64,000 nt of DNA, from NCBI GenBank assembly GCA_026419785.1, contig JAODTK010005855.1:310001-374000 (forward strand). The letters are read 5' to 3'. This DNA is from Sclerodactyla briareus. Taxonomy: Eukaryota; Echinodermata; Holothuroidea; Dendrochirotida; Sclerodactylidae. This document shows, in pieces, positions 12,378-24,870 of the stretch. A model generated the notes under the pieces. That model did not search any database. It was not told the origin of the DNA and saw nothing but the letters and a program-made list of their open reading frames with translations. Both the position numbers and the translations under genes were made by a program. Each line of letters begins with the position of its first letter. Position 1 is the stretch's first letter.

Positions 12378-12419
12378 GTACCTCAATTGCTGAACCAAAG
12401 CCTTTTTTATTCCCCGCGA

Positions 12420-14345
12420 AGGCGAAAGGAATGTATGCAGTCACCCATGTATGTGTGTGTGTGTGTTACGCTTTCTTGTGAACACCGATAAGTGGTAGAC
12501 GCAAGTTTGATTGGTCTCATTCCTGGGTGGTAGATGACGATGATGGTGTAGAAGGTCCTATATTTGTTTCAGTGCAATCTCAGTAATGATTTCCAGGAGT
12601 TGGGCGGAGATTGGAAAAAAATCTTTGAAAAGTTTAAATGCCAGTATCTCCACAACCATATATGCCAAATTTGCGCAAACTGCTCAGTGTGAATTTGCAA
12701 GGTCAGTTTAGGGTAGGTTAAATTTTGATCTAGCTCATTAGATTCATGAGGGTGGGGCATAACGTAGTTTCAACTATTTGCTGTGAACAGGATAAGTGGA
12801 AGACGCAAGGGTCGAGATCTTTCACTTGGGTGGTAGAAGACCGTGAGTAGAAGCTCTCTATGGCTTTTTGGTGCCTAATGCATTACTATCATGAGTGGGC
12901 AGGCTTAGAAGAAATTTCGAAAATGTCAATATCTAGCAACCCACAGTATGATTCTGCTCAAACTTGCTTTAGTGTGATTGGCAAGATGTCAGGTTCATGT
13001 GTGGGTAACCTTGCGAGCTCATTAATATTAATGAGAGCTGGCCTAAATCCAATGTCACTATTTTGGCTGGAACATGATAAGTGGAAGACGCAAGGTTGAT
13101 TGATCTTATACTGGATGGTAGCTGACCAATGATGAGTAGAGAGCTTCCTTATCTTTTTCAGTGCCTATCTCAATAATATCATGAGGGGGCGGGGGCTTAG
13201 ACGAAATAATAAAAAGCCAATATCGTGTCACCCCGTATGTATGATTTGGCTATAACTTGTTTCGGGAAACATGATAAGTGGGAAGACACAAGGTTCAATA
13301 ATCTATATCGGTGGTGGATCACCCATAGTCACTAGATTATGCATGTGTGTTGGTCTCATTATATATTCATGAATGAAAGGGGATCTAAGCAAAAGCCTAA
13401 AAAAAAACTTCTTTCCAACATAATAAATGAAGACGGCATGGTTTAATTGGTTTTGTACATAACCAGTAGTGTGTAGATTATGCTATTGTACTGTTTTGGG
13501 TTCTATCTCATTAATATTCATGAGTAGTCGGGGCTTAGAATAATTCCGAAATGTCAATATCTAGACAACCGCAGGTAATGATTCTGCTCAAACTTGCTTT
13601 AGTGGATTGGCAAATTCAGGTTTTCAGTTGTAGGGTATAACCTTGACTTAGCTCATTAATATTCATGAGAGCTGCCTAAATCCATTTCACTTATTTGGCT
13701 TGGTACATGAATAATGGCATACGCAATGTCTGATTGGATCCTTATACTGGATGTAGATGACCGATGATTCGTAAAGCTTCCATCTTTTCAGTTCCTATCT
13801 CAATAATATTCATGAGGGGCGGGCTTAGAAGAATAATAAAAAGCAATATCTTGTCAACCGTATGTATGATTTTGCTCAAACTTGCTTTCGGTAACATGAT
13901 AGTGGAAAAAGACCAAGGTTCAATTACTCTCATACTTCTGGTGATCACCTAGTCCACTAATTATGCCTGTGTGTTTGTCTCATTAATATTCTGAAGTAAC
14001 AGGGCTCTAAGCAACGCATAAAAAAACTTCTTTCCACCAATAAATGACAGACGCATGGTTTAATTGGTTTTGTACATAACCCTAGTTTTTTTGGGGGGGT
14101 GGGGTGGGGGGGTGTGTAATTATCCTATTGTTATGTTTTGGGTTTCTATTTTTCCTCATTATATTCATGAGTAGGTGGGGCTGGACCCAAAACCTAAATG
14201 CCAATATCTTGAACAACCTAGGGTTGATTGACAGTCAGGACTTGTTTTGGTGGACCATCATGAGGAGTGCCAACGAAATACTATGGCATTGTGTTGTTGG
14301 TCTCAGTAACTTATCATGGTGATGAAATTGAGGGCGGGCTCATTC
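12420..14345 (+). repeat. Satellite array, ~150-bp units in ~620-bp higher-order repeats
   Basis: Units recur about every 140-180 bp, each carrying a variant of CTCATTAATATTCATGAG (for example near 12734, 13018, 13169, 13508, 13651, 13797, 13978). Neighbouring units also share GATAAGTGGAAGACGCAAGG. Longer matches recur after about 620-630 bp: ATTCTGCTCAAACTTGCTTT at 12950 and about 13577, and GGTTTAATTGGTTTTGTACA at about 13439 and 14056. Groups of four units therefore form a higher-order repeat. The array fills most of a NOL6 intron. The left edge begins with a (TG)n TTACGC block shared with the dispersed family. Confidence 0.8.
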
Positions 14346-14856
14346 TGACTTACATTTTGTTCTGCATTGTGGCCACGGTGACTATATAAGAGAAACACCC
14401 ACACAAAGTTACCATGACAATGTTCTGCAATATGGAGTTAGGGTTGACAAATCCAAGGCACCTGAGGAGCTGAGATACAGCATTTTGAAATGTTTAGTAG
14501 AGGGCCTCACTGGGCGAAATAGTCACCATACAGCATGGATATGGGTTTAATATTAATAATAGAAATAAGTTGACCTATAATAAAAAATTAAAAAAATTTC
14601 CATTTGAAAGGGCTGTGCCTGATTGCTGGAATCCCAATCTTCCAATTGCACTCAGAACTATTCATATTGTATTTATTTTTTGTTTTAAACCAAGGTGAAA
14701 ATGGAAACCTGCCTAATGTGAAGGCTGCTTCATTGGCCATAGCTTGGTAAAGTGACGTAATCATTATATAGGATGCATGATTTGAAATTTACCAATTACA
14801 CACTGAAAGATTACAATGTTACAGCAATATTCATAACACCATATTTTTTCTTGCAG

Positions 14857-14989
14857 GAAAGTTTTGAAGAAAGTGTCCTGCAGCCTGCATCATGTCCTGC
14901 CGATGGTGCCTTCAGGATGTCAAGGTTTTACCCGAGTGATGAGTAAACATCCGCTCTGCAGTGGTATAATAACAGCCAGGAAGAAAAAG
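14857..14989 (+). CDS. NOL6: NOL6 exon, AFRMSRFYPS / NIRSAWY block
   Basis: The exon follows TTTTTTCTTGCAG. The frame gives ESFEESVLQPASCPADG, AFRMSRFYPSDE, then after an indel NIRSA, and after another WYNNSQEEK, ending AAAAAG|GTGAAT. It matches the NOL6 segment HP.PP..F...R..P.KNN.RSAWY. Both frame breaks (near 14943 and 14960) are single-base and fall inside conserved motifs, which suggests sequencing error. A 43-bp minisatellite starts 12 bp after the exon. Confidence 0.87.
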
Positions 14990-15000
14990 GTGAATAGTAA

Positions 15001-15350
15001 ATCCATCATAGCCAACATAGCAATGTCTGGCCATGATCAGTCAATCCAGCATAGCCAACATCGCAATGTTGGCCAAGGATCAGTCAAACCAGATAGGCCA
15101 ACCATTGACAATGCCTGGTCCGGACTAACTATCCAGCAAAGCAAACATAGCAATGCCTGGTTTGACTAGTCAATCCATCATAGCCAACATCGCAATGCCT
15201 GGCCTGACTATTAATCCAGCTTAGCAAACTAGCAAGCTGGTCCTGACTATTAATCCAGCAAAGCAAACATAGCAATGCCCTTGTTGGGGTTATGGCTAAC
15301 AATCCATCATAGCACATAGCAATTGCCTGCGTCCTGAAGATTAATTCCAG
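15001..15350 (+). repeat. 43-bp minisatellite, about 8 copies
   Basis: Units start with ATCCAKCATAGCCAACAT and continue with GCAATGCCTGG and CCTGACTA. Starts fall at 15001, 15044, 15087, 15131, 15173, 15214, 15253 and 15302, a spacing of 39-49 bp. It begins 12 bp inside the intron. The unit itself does not contain exon sequence. Confidence 0.85.
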
Positions 15351-16673
15351 CTTTTTTTATTTATTTAAGTATAAACAGCGGATACGTGATGAAGTTGATA
15401 AACCCCATGTAACCTGTTTTGACATGTTGGTTCTGGCCAAGCACCCTGTTACTGAGTGAGCATGACCCTTTGAACTAAGCGACATCTGCCATAATATAGT
15501 AACAGTCCTGTCAGATATAGATCTCGTAAACAATGGAGTCAGAACAATACCCCGCTGCATCATGATTGGAATAAAAGGACTGTGGGGTGGATTCAAATCA
15601 TATAAATTCATATGAATATTACAAACAGAAGTGGTAAGAAAAACAACAAAACATCTGTGTGCTAGCAGCCCCCCCCACACACAACACTCTCCCAAAAAAA
15701 ATTGTTGGGTTTGCACACTGCTAGTATCCAGCAATGCCAGAACTATAGCCGGCAACCTAATATTCTTTGGCAAATCTTTTTGAAACGCCTGATAATTAAA
15801 TCTAATGCAGAATGTTGGTTGCATCCCCCCTACCTCCCCCCATCAAACCATGTTGGATTTATCCCCACCCAGCCCTGAACAGACTGTAGTCGTGACTCCA
15901 CGTTGCATAGAGGGAAAGGAGGGAAAAAGGAGAGTTGCTAGCAGGTGAGCATGAATATTCGGAAGCCAGTATATATTGGATGTTTCAAGTTTTGTTTCCT
16001 CAATGCTTGTAAGCGGTATTCGAGTAGCGAAAATATTACCTAGCCCCCCCCCCCCGCCCAGGATGGGGATCTATGTGCCCCCCAGACATCATATGGTGTG
16101 CTGGTGTGGGATATGGGCTGCAGTGAGTCATATCCCTAATAATATACAATTCAGACAGTGTGGGAATAGTTCATAATGTTGATACACTGGGAGACGGCAT
16201 GATATGAATAACTGACAAACTGGGTCTATTGTAAATGTCATTATTTAATTGGGATTAGATTAATCCTTGTCAATTATTGGTCAATTGTTCAGGTGGAAGT
16301 TATTCTCTGTATTCACACGTAAAACAATGACTAGCAAACAGTACAATAGTGTACTTGACAAAGTTGACAAGTTCCCCAGGGAAATGACAACATTCTGCCT
16401 ATGCAATTCTGTACAACATATGTTGAAACAACACGTTTGTTACAAGACAAAACTCTCTAAAAAAATGTGTACTTCCACATTAATGAACATTCCTTATTTT
16501 GTACCATTCACACTATGATGGTGAGTCAGTAAGCTTAGGCCTAGGCCAATGTATAGGGAGTTGGGTTCAAAAAATAGGAATGGGGGTGAACAGAACTATG
16601 TGCTCTACCATACCATTGTAATATGTCACTATGTTTGCACCACGATGTCCCTGTTGTTTTTCCCTCCCCTCAG
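15351..16673 (+). other. Intron, no gene seen
   Basis: No recognisable exon or element. A 155-aa minus-strand frame (15357-15824) has no family motif and is probably chance. A C tract is at about 16043-16056. Confidence 0.55.
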
Positions 16674-16827
16674 AAACATTCCCAGCTTCTCCCCAATACA
16701 ACTCATCAGTACTCTTGAACTATGGCATGGCAGCACTGCAGCACCTGCGAGGAGTCAGTGAGGAGTTCCCAGGTTCAAAGCAGCCATATGCTCCCAGGGT
16801 ATGGCTACACAAGCGAGAACGGGCTAA
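16674..16827 (+). CDS. NOL6: NOL6 exon, P.YN..VL / RVWL block
   Basis: The exon follows TTTTTCCCTCCCCTCAG. It reads ETFPASPQYNSSVLLNYGM, AALQHLRGVSEEFPG, a short garbled stretch, then RVWLHKRERAK, ending GCTAA|GTATGA. This is the NOL6 block P.TP.YN..VL.D......L..L.......(A)..LLKVWL.QREL. The garbled SKQPYAP between two in-frame halves is explained by two compensating indels restoring FK...IC.LRVWL. Confidence 0.92.
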
Positions 16828-17394
16828 GTATGATCATAGTGTAGCCATTTCACCTAAGGAAGGGGTAGAGAGCCCGCTGACAGGAACGACTCTAGCTGCG
16901 CCCTAGCGGGATCTCGCAATTGTCAAATCATCCTTTCTCTAACATATTACATAAAAGAAGGACCGGACACAGAGAAATACCCCACTTTTTCCCCCTGACA
17001 TACCCCACCGCTATTTTCTGCTGTATACAGAAAGTAGTTCAGAGAGGAAAATTTTCCAAGAACTCCCCCAATGTTCATAACATGTTATAAGACATAAATG
17101 TGGATATCTACCAGTTCTCCATGCAAATCCAAGACTTGTTGCAGGAAAAATTCCAGGAACTAATTTTTCGGTTATAAAAACATTATATATCCCAAAATCT
17201 GCAGATCCAAAAAGGATACTGGTCATGATATCATTTTCTGCCTAGGTTGCTCAAACCAATTGCAGAGGCAAATTACTCACGTACTTGTTTCACTTTTCCA
17301 GCAGTCATTTGGTACTGGAATGTTTCCGACAAGTGCAAAATCAAATGTCACCCAAATCCACCCCCCCCCCCCCCCCAAAAAAAGGACTTAAAGT

Positions 17395-17815
17395 CTAACT
17401 AATGTTGCAAACTACCGCCCCATTTCAATTACTAGCATTGTTGGGGAAAATTTGGACAATCCGTGTAGCCCCTGTGTGGACACCTTGAGAATATAATATT
17501 CTCACCCCCTTGCCAGCAAGTTTTTCGAAAGCAAAGATCCACCGTTAGCCAAAACTTCTTATCACTTGTAATGACTTGGCAAATTATCAATGATCGTCCC
17601 AGGTAGAGGATATAACTTGATTTTTCCAAGCATTCGATAAAGTCTCCCACAACATCTTATCTACAACTGAAATTCTACGGTCTTAGAGGAAACCCCCGTC
17701 CACGGCAAACGCACCCAAAGAACTGTGATCGATGGGAAACTTCCTCTGAGCGTCCCCTTTTGTCTGGGGTCCCACAGGGAATGTTCGGGGGTCCATTATG
17801 TTTTATTGTTATATA
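17395..17815 (+). mobile_element. LINE reverse-transcriptase fragment (CR1/jockey-like)
   Basis: The + strand reads in broken frames NVANYRPISITSIVGKI, LENIIFS, FRKQRSTVSQ, LSLV, IINDR, FDKVSHNIL, KLKFYGLRG-like, RTQRTVIDGK, SGVPQG and a decayed LLF.LYI. This is the canonical order NYRPISLTS / QHGFR..RST / DFSKAFDKV / GVPQGS of a CR1- or jockey-type reverse transcriptase. Most frames are shifted, so this is a dead fragment lying in a NOL6 intron. Confidence 0.8.
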
Positions 17816-17849
17816 GTGATCCGAGACACATTATATGAAATACTGAAAA

Positions 17850-18780
17850 ATCTTTATCTCTTAACAAAATGTTGGACAGTGCTGATTGCGGTCATAATGA
17901 TGATCATCAGGGGTACCGTCAGGGTGTCCAGGGATTTGGGTCCCAAGGCCCAGTGTGGGCCTGGGCCCATCATGTGATAACCGCAAAATGGTTCTCCTCT
18001 CACAAAAAGTGGTGCACAGTACTGACATTTGGTATAGTGATGGTCTAAAAGCCGTACTTTTGGGGTGTTCGGGAATTTTTGGTCAAAGGTCCCATTGGGC
18101 CAAGGGCCCATTTCTGAATTCCACACAGTGGTACTTGAGAAATGCATCTCCTCCCCAAAAGTTTCGCTTGATTTTCTTCAAAGTTACATGGGAGTGGTCC
18201 GTGGGTAAAGGGCCATCGGCCCATTCGGGAATTTTGGGACCAGGGACCTCAGTTGGGGGCCCTGGGGGACCCATTATATGAAATACTATGCAAATCTTGT
18301 ATCTCCTACGAACTTTGGTGCACAGTGCTTATATTCCGTCATAAGATGGCATGTTAGCCACACCTTCAGGGTGCACAGGGATTCAGGACACAAAAGCCCA
18401 GTGGGGCCCTGGGGCCCATTGTGTGAAATTATGCACAAATGGCTTTACCCTCACAATTTTGGTGCAAAGTGCTGACATTCCTTCATTATGATGGTCTAAC
18501 AGGCCTTCAACCTTGGAAATGTTCAGGGATTTTTGTCTAGGTCCATTGGGACCGCGGGCCCATTTCATGAAATTTCATGCCACTGGTACTTGCAATGCAT
18601 CTCACCAGTTTCAATTGTTTTCTATTTAAAGTTACATGTAATTTGTACATTGAATGCAGTGGTCCATCAGGGTGCTTGCAAACTTCTGGCCAATGTGGTC
18701 ACTTGGGCCCATCAGGTGAAATAAGCAAAATGTTTCTCCAACAAATTTCGATGCCCAGGGCAGCGCTTGATGTCAGTAAT
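17850..18780 (+). repeat. GC-rich tandem repeat, ~145-bp unit
   Basis: Successive units share GGTGCACAGTGCTGACATT, TATGATGGTCTAA, GTCAGGGTGTCCAGGGAT and GGGCCC-rich ends (CCCAGTGGGGCCCTGGGGCC). About six units are visible, with strong divergence and indels. It directly follows the LINE fragment and may have grown from its flank. Confidence 0.7.
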
Positions 18781-18899
18781 AATGACGGTCTGAAGGTCAA
18801 TGAACATTGGGTCAAAGTTTGGTCAACATTCAATCAAAGAATGACTGTTCGGGGGTCCATAATGATTCGTCTCAGCTAGATGTACTGAGAGTATAACAG

Positions 18900-19510
18900 T
18901 AACATCTGTTTGAAAAGAAGCATTACAGACCCCCAAATAGTTATTCTTTGATGGATGTGAACCAAACTCGACCCATTGCGTTTGACCTTGAGGACATCTT
19001 GACCCTGTGGAGTAAGCTCAAACGTCTTTGAAGGGCAATATAGGATATTATGTGTTAAATTTCAAGATGTATTTTCTGCTAAGTACATTAGATTTTTTAA
19101 ACTGTGTCACAATGTTCTCTGGAGGTGCTCTTCCCAGCTTGTTTGCGATTTAAATGCAACATCATATAGTGATGTTGAAATACTGTAGTAACAACTGATG
19201 AAAAGAAACAAAACAGTAATTCTTTGATGGATGTGACCAAACTGAAGTTCCCAATTTGCATCAACAATGGGACATCTTTGACCTTGTGAAGGCAAGGTCA
19301 AAGGTCATGAAGGGACACAATAGGCCACGGTTTGAAATTGCATTTTCCCTCTCAGTGTCATTCTCATGGATGTTGAACAAACTGATTAACAATGTTTATG
19401 AACTGCTAAAAATTCTTTGGCCATCTGAAGACAAGGTCAAAGGTCGTACAGGTGCACAAGAGGCATTGCTTGAAAAACTGCAGTCTTGGCCTCATGAAGC
19501 CTTGCACATT
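18900..19510 (+). repeat. Tandem ~290-bp repeat with AGGTCAAAGGTCA motifs
   Basis: TAATTCTTTGATGGATGTGA and close variants occur at about 18941 and 19216, each followed by GACATCTTGACC or GACATCTTTGACC and GAAGGGCAATA or GAAGGGACACAATA. A third, more diverged unit starts near 19380. A perfect DR1 motif is at 19295-19307 and a variant at 19434-19446. Confidence 0.6.
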
Positions 19511-22445
19511 TAACATATAATTGTACATTCGTCTTGGTACCTTTGTGCAGTTTGATCTACAACACCTTGTGCTCTAGTTTTGACATGTCCAAGACCATTC
19601 AGAAAACAAGAGGATTTTCTTTGTACTGATAGGGTCCGGGGATTTCACTATCCTTCATGCTGGGATTTTGCTCTACCCTATTTACTCCATGAGAGGCTTA
19701 TGACAAGATGATGCAGAGTCATCAATACCCGGATCACTCTCAACTACTTGAGTAAGTGCCATGAGTTATCGTCACGCTAAAGTGGAGGAATTTTAGTCGA
19801 ATAACAATTCTACCCAGACATGCATTTGCTTGCGAACATACCTTCCCACCTACAAAATAACTCTGAGTAACTTGCAAATGTTGATAACATGCCACCGAGT
19901 TCATACATACAAGCCTGACAAATTTAAAAATGAGGAATCACATCAATTATGCTCCCTTTGTTGACCTCGCTTTTCTCTCCACCTATGGCCAGGACCAAAT
20001 GTAGTAATCTCCACTAAATTCTGTTAAATCCACCAGTGAAAATTTGCATGAATTTAGCATACTAAAAGGCACCATTCATGTGGAATGTGACACCCTTTTG
20101 AGCTCCATATAAGTTTTTCCAATGGAAGTGTGTGTTCCAAGTCCACTTGGTTGAAGCATATGAGAGGTATTGCTCTCATGTCCGACATTGTTCTGGGATA
20201 TATTGCTTTTCTTCTCCCCAAGATCAGTAGAGTAGCATTTCATTTAAAAAGTCATGATTCTCCTTACTTGTTCAGAAGCTTCGAGCATATCTCCTTTTTG
20301 AAACTAAAAGGTATCCTCATTTACCTACTCTTGTGAGAACATGGCTGTTTTCTTCCTCTAATTCCTCAACACCAATGCGTCGGGCTGCACATTCAGTACA
20401 AATTGTAGTTTTCATAGTGTCAAATGTCCCCTTTGGTGATCTTTGCAACTTTTGAGTTGTTGCAAAGAGGGAGTGCTTCAGAAACTACAAAGTGCTAAGT
20501 CAACTAGCCACCCATGCCCATTTGCAGAGGTAAATGTGATGGCATTTGAAGGAATTCAACTGCAGAATGAATTATGAGGCTGAATTTATTTTGAGGGCAA
20601 AATGAGTGCGTCGTCCAAACCCGAAAGTCTACGACCTTTGCGTTGGGGAGTTACAATCCTTCTAAAGTTTTTGCATGTGTATGTGCAGATCGAAAAAGTA
20701 TCCCATCATGCAATAATAAATGATTGTCATACTTGCACAATCCGCCCACTCTTTTTTTTTTTTGTTATTAACACATTATTCACTTCGAAATCGGTTCGTC
20801 TATGGGAGAGAATTGCTGTAGTTGAGTGGTAGTGTAAATGGTTACCTTTGGTAAGAGGAAGACAACAGAACTCTGCTAAATGTTGACTAAATAAAATACA
20901 TTAACGGTAACCTCTCGAGTCCAAGTGTGACATCATGTCTTATTGCGCAGTTGGGATTCTCCCCAATTTCTCTGAGAATGGATTGAAGGCGAATACATAC
21001 AAATAGGAACTCGCATGAAATGGGGTTTGGACCTATAATACAGTTTTCCATTCTCCAGGAATACTGTGTTGTTCCCACGCTGCAGTTGCCCTTCAACTGA
21101 TTAGTGATGAAGGTAAGTGGGGAACATTGGAGGTCTGGGCTCATATCACACGATCCCCACGAAAATGAGCTGGACGATATTTCGGAATTACAATTCAAAA
21201 ATACTAATGATAATGATACAGAAAAAAAATTTGTCTGGGTACCCCTAGTTGCCAGCCCTAACTTCTGTTGTTGTTTTTGTATCTGAATATATATATTCTT
21301 CACCCTTTTGCCCTAAACAGTCTCGTATAGGTAGATGTGTAAGTGTATTACTTCCTATCACGAAGCAATAACAATGCAGGTGACTAATATACTTTAAAAT
21401 TTGTATGGAATGGCATTGTTCTTTCTCCTGTACGCACCACACAGCTATGGATCGTTCTGGACATGCAAGAATATCTCGGATGCATGTAGGTATCACTATA
21501 TGGTCAGATTTAGTTTACAAACTGAACTCTATACATAGGTTCCAAATCGGGCCGATTTTTGGCTTATCTGATCGGAATTGGTATCGGTAAAAATGCTTCA
21601 GTACGATTCATGACGATTTCCCAATTCACGGAGAAAGTATTTAGTTTAAAATTTTCAAGTTAAAGATCCTACGAAGCTCAAAATTTTCCTAATTTTTTTT
21701 TCAGGTTTGTATCTTCAGTTTGGACGTTTTGACAGTCATGTAGACTGGCCCACATGAAAACAACAGTAGCAGACGTGACTAGTAGTAGGACTGGCAGTAC
21801 AAGCCTAGTATGTGCCACCGTTCAGTAGTTCGCGGAATAGGTCCAACACATGTAACTGCTACATTCTAGCACTAGCTGCATATATATACACCAGGTCATC
21901 GGTACAGTAAGGCTATTTTGCAATAGCCACTGACGTATACTAAAAAAAAAACGAATGAATGACGGGCCAATCTTTTCCATAAAAAAATCGGAATTGGAAT
22001 CGGCAGGAAAAACCAGTCATATTTGTGTTGACAGAAAAATGGCACGCAAGGTTCCTCACAGCTGTTTGGCTTTAGAAATTTCGTCAAAATGTGTGATATG
22101 CAGTTCTTCATTGTGAAACAACTATACATGTTTGGACCTGATCATCCAGGGAGAATAATAAAGGAGAGATGGAAGGAAGGCAACCAGCGGGTTGGTGCAG
22201 CCACTGAGAGAGCTTGAAGCTGACGGTTGGCACAGTTTGACGGGTACCACAGGGAGGCTAGAGCAGGTTTAGCCCTGGTTGCTTGGCTAGTGAATCGGCA
22301 GATACATGCCATAGGGGCTCCTATGGATGAGGGAGAGAGGAGCAGGAACAGAACTAAGTTTGAGAAAATTACTTTTCCAATATTGGTCTCACTATTAGTT
22401 TTGTTGATATGGATGATATGGATGCAATTGGGATCCTCTCTTTAG
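19511..22445 (+). other. Intron, one NOL6 exon expected but not recognised
   Basis: The conserved GGF.GFL.S.L..FL......MS.YQ block of NOL6 should be encoded between 16828 and 22445, but I did not find a convincing match. The motif ATCGGAATTGGTATCGG (21571-21587) recurs as ATCGGAATTGGAATCGG (21987-22003), suggesting an unidentified repeat. No other gene was seen. Confidence 0.5.
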
Positions 22446-22607
22446 TCCACATGTGACTGGTAGAGGAGGCATCGCATTAACTCCTGAAGGTGCAGAGACT
22501 GGTAGCCCGCCCTCTATTGATGACTTCCACGCTGCCTTCGATGTGGTGGTCGTTGACAGACAGGCCATCTAAACCTGTGTTCTCAGAGACCAGGAACACT
22601 AAACCAG
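22446..22607 (+). CDS. NOL6: NOL6 exon, DFH.AF..V.LD block
   Basis: After CTCTCTTTAG the frame reads PHVTGRGGIALTPEGAETG, then SPPSIDDFHAAFDVVVVDR, and after an indel NLCSQRPGTLNQ, ending AACCAG|GTCAGG. It matches the NOL6 segment DLT..GI.L......P....FH.AF.VVFLD..G.LNLC......TY.Q and joins the next exon as LNQ|VKYEAR, as in the family (YHQ|VQHEAR). One stop (TAA near 22570) marks a one-base deletion. Confidence 0.88.
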
Positions 22608-23369
22608 GTCAGGGCCATCCACAAAGTATCATATAGTTGTTTGTCTAGGTGTTGTAAATTGTATTTGTTGTCATGGTTGGGGTCTTGTCCAGCACATTGT
22701 GAGACTTCTCATGTTTAATTGATTTTTTATTTAATATAATCGACCCCCTGGAAAAAGTAGTACAGGTAATAATAATAATAAAAATACTACGTGCGCATAA
22801 ATCTGCAAAAAGCGTTCATGGCGCACACATAGCTAACAATTTTTTTTTTTTATTAATCGTCCAGTGAGGAGAAGGATCTGTCCCCCCATGAAATTTTGAG
22901 GCAAATCTCCGACCAGAACAAGAGGATGATAGGAGTTCAGTAGACGCCAGAGTAGTCCTCTCTCCGTGGCCTAGTGTTTTCTTTAACTGATTCAAATTAG
23001 AACAAAAAAGTTAATCCATCAAGAGAATTTCATTTTAATTTAATTTATTGTAGTTTATTGTGATGGAGCGGAGACAGTCAGGATATTACTATATATTAGG
23101 GTGATGATGATTTGAAATCAGAGGTCATTATAGTTGCCAGTTTCAGCCATTAGGTGGGACGGTCAGTTCAAATTAAAAGTTAGTCAGCATTATCTTGACT
23201 GATGGAGATATTGGTGGCAAGGAAGAAGAAAAACTCAAAGGTCATCCATGGGTCAATTAACCACACTGATCGTTTTTTATCGCCGTGTTGAATAGAACTA
23301 GCTATTGTTAGTTGAAACCTAACCAAGCGTAAATCTACACCCGATACTGAAATGGTCATTTCATTTTTG

Positions 23370-24870
23370 ATCCTGACGAAGTCAGAGGAATCTATGCAGT
23401 CATGACCAGTGGTGTGTATGTAGTATGATGTATGTATGTAACGCTGCTTGTGAACACGATAACTCGACCCCACCTGGATGGATGAAGCTCTACTTGGTAT
23501 GTGTGTTCTTCATGATGAGTACATGAACCCTATAGTTTGGGGATAGTCAGAGGTCCCAGGGGTAAAAGTCTGAAACCTTGTGAACACGATGACTCCAGAA
23601 TGGTTGGTCTGATTCAGGTTCAATTTGGTGGGTAGCCTTCTTATGCGGAGTACAGAAACCCCTTTTTTTTTGGTATAGGTTGGGGTGAATTTGTTTCAAA
23701 CATGGAAAATTGTGAAAAGTCAATATTTTGGCAAATTGGCTGTGAACATGTAACTCGGTCCCACCCTGGCTGGATGAAAATCATACTTAGTATGTGTGTT
23801 CTCCATGATGTGACATGAACCTTAGTGTTGTGGGGTCAGGTCAGAGGTTCAGCGGGAATCACCAGAGGTCAAATTTTGAGGTCAAATTTTGAACACCTTG
23901 TAAACAGAATGGCTGGTCTGATGGGTCCCAAAGTCAGTGTGTAGCTTTCTTATGGGGAGTATAGGAACCTATTGTTTTTGGATAGGTCAGGGGAGTGATT
24001 GTAGTCAAAAATAGCAAAATTTGTGAAAAGTCAATATTTTGGCAACTTGTGGCTTGTAAACAGATGGATGGAGCTCCATACTTGAGTATGTGTGTTCCCA
24101 TGTGAGTACCATGAACATATTGTTTTGGGTTCAGGTCAGAAGTCACTAGAGGTCAAAGCCAAATTCCTGTAAAACATGATACGTCCAGAATGCTGGTCGG
24201 ATTCAAGCTGAATTTGGTTTGTAGTTGTGTTTTTTTTTTTGTTTTTTTGGGGGGGGGGGGGGATACAACCCTATTGGTATTAGCAGGGGCAATTTTTGGG
24301 AGAATTAGGGTATTCCTCAAAATTTGTATTCTGGCCAATCGGCTTGTAAACCATATCATCTTGACCCATCTGAAAGGATCAAGCTCATGTGTTCGCCATA
24401 CTGAGTACATGAGTACACGATCCCGGGGGGGTGTTTGGGGCCGGATCAGGGTATACAAAGTCACAGAGTAATCATTTCAAATGGTTAGTTCAGAAAAGCC
24501 GTTCAGATCATGCTGGAAATTTAGTTTATAGCTTTCTTATGGGTGTACAAGCAACCTATTTTTTCTGTGTTGGACGGAGGTCAGAAAGCAGTGTTCAGAT
24601 CATGCTGAAATTCGTTTCTAGCTTTCGTATGGGTGTACGGTACCCTATGTTGTTTTTTTGTGTGGGACTGGGGTCATTTCAGAAAACTATAAATTTGAAA
24701 AAGTATAATATTCTGACAACTTTTATCAATCAAGTCAATATTTTGGCAAATTTTGGCTTGTGAACAGGATGGATGAGCTCATACTTGGTATGTGTGTCCG
24801 CAATGATGAGTACATTGCCCCTATTGTTTTGAGGTCACCAGGGGTTAACAGTCTGAATCATTGAAATTAG
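23370..24870 (+). repeat. Dispersed (TG)n / TTGTGAACACGATAACT repeat, long copy
   Basis: It starts GACGAAGTCAGAGGAATCTA, then a TG-rich stretch, then repeated blocks TTGTGAACACGATAACT, CATGATGAGTACATGAACCC, ATTGTTTTGGGGTCAGGTCA, GTGTGTAGCTTTCTTATGGG and AATATTTTGGCAAATT. Internally, the blocks recur three to four times with a period near 340 bp. Copies elsewhere in the window (3740, 30080, 57225) share the same order. No coding capacity is evident. Confidence 0.75.

Noticed and set aside
15001..15350. CRISPR-like array
   Set aside because: Units are head-to-tail without unique spacers, in a eukaryotic intron; it is a minisatellite. The same applies to the 19-, 23- and 31-bp arrays.
15357..15824. 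155-codon minus-strand frame
   Set aside because: No recognisable motif and no splice or promoter context; lies in a NOL6 intron next to a minisatellite.
22229..22330. Frame FDGYHREARAGLALVAWLVN followed by RQIH, as the missing NOL6 GGF.GFL exon
   Set aside because: There is a faint resemblance to F.GF....L..FLV...IH, but four extra residues, no valid donor after it and the wrong phase with the exon ending at 16827. Kept out of the gene model.
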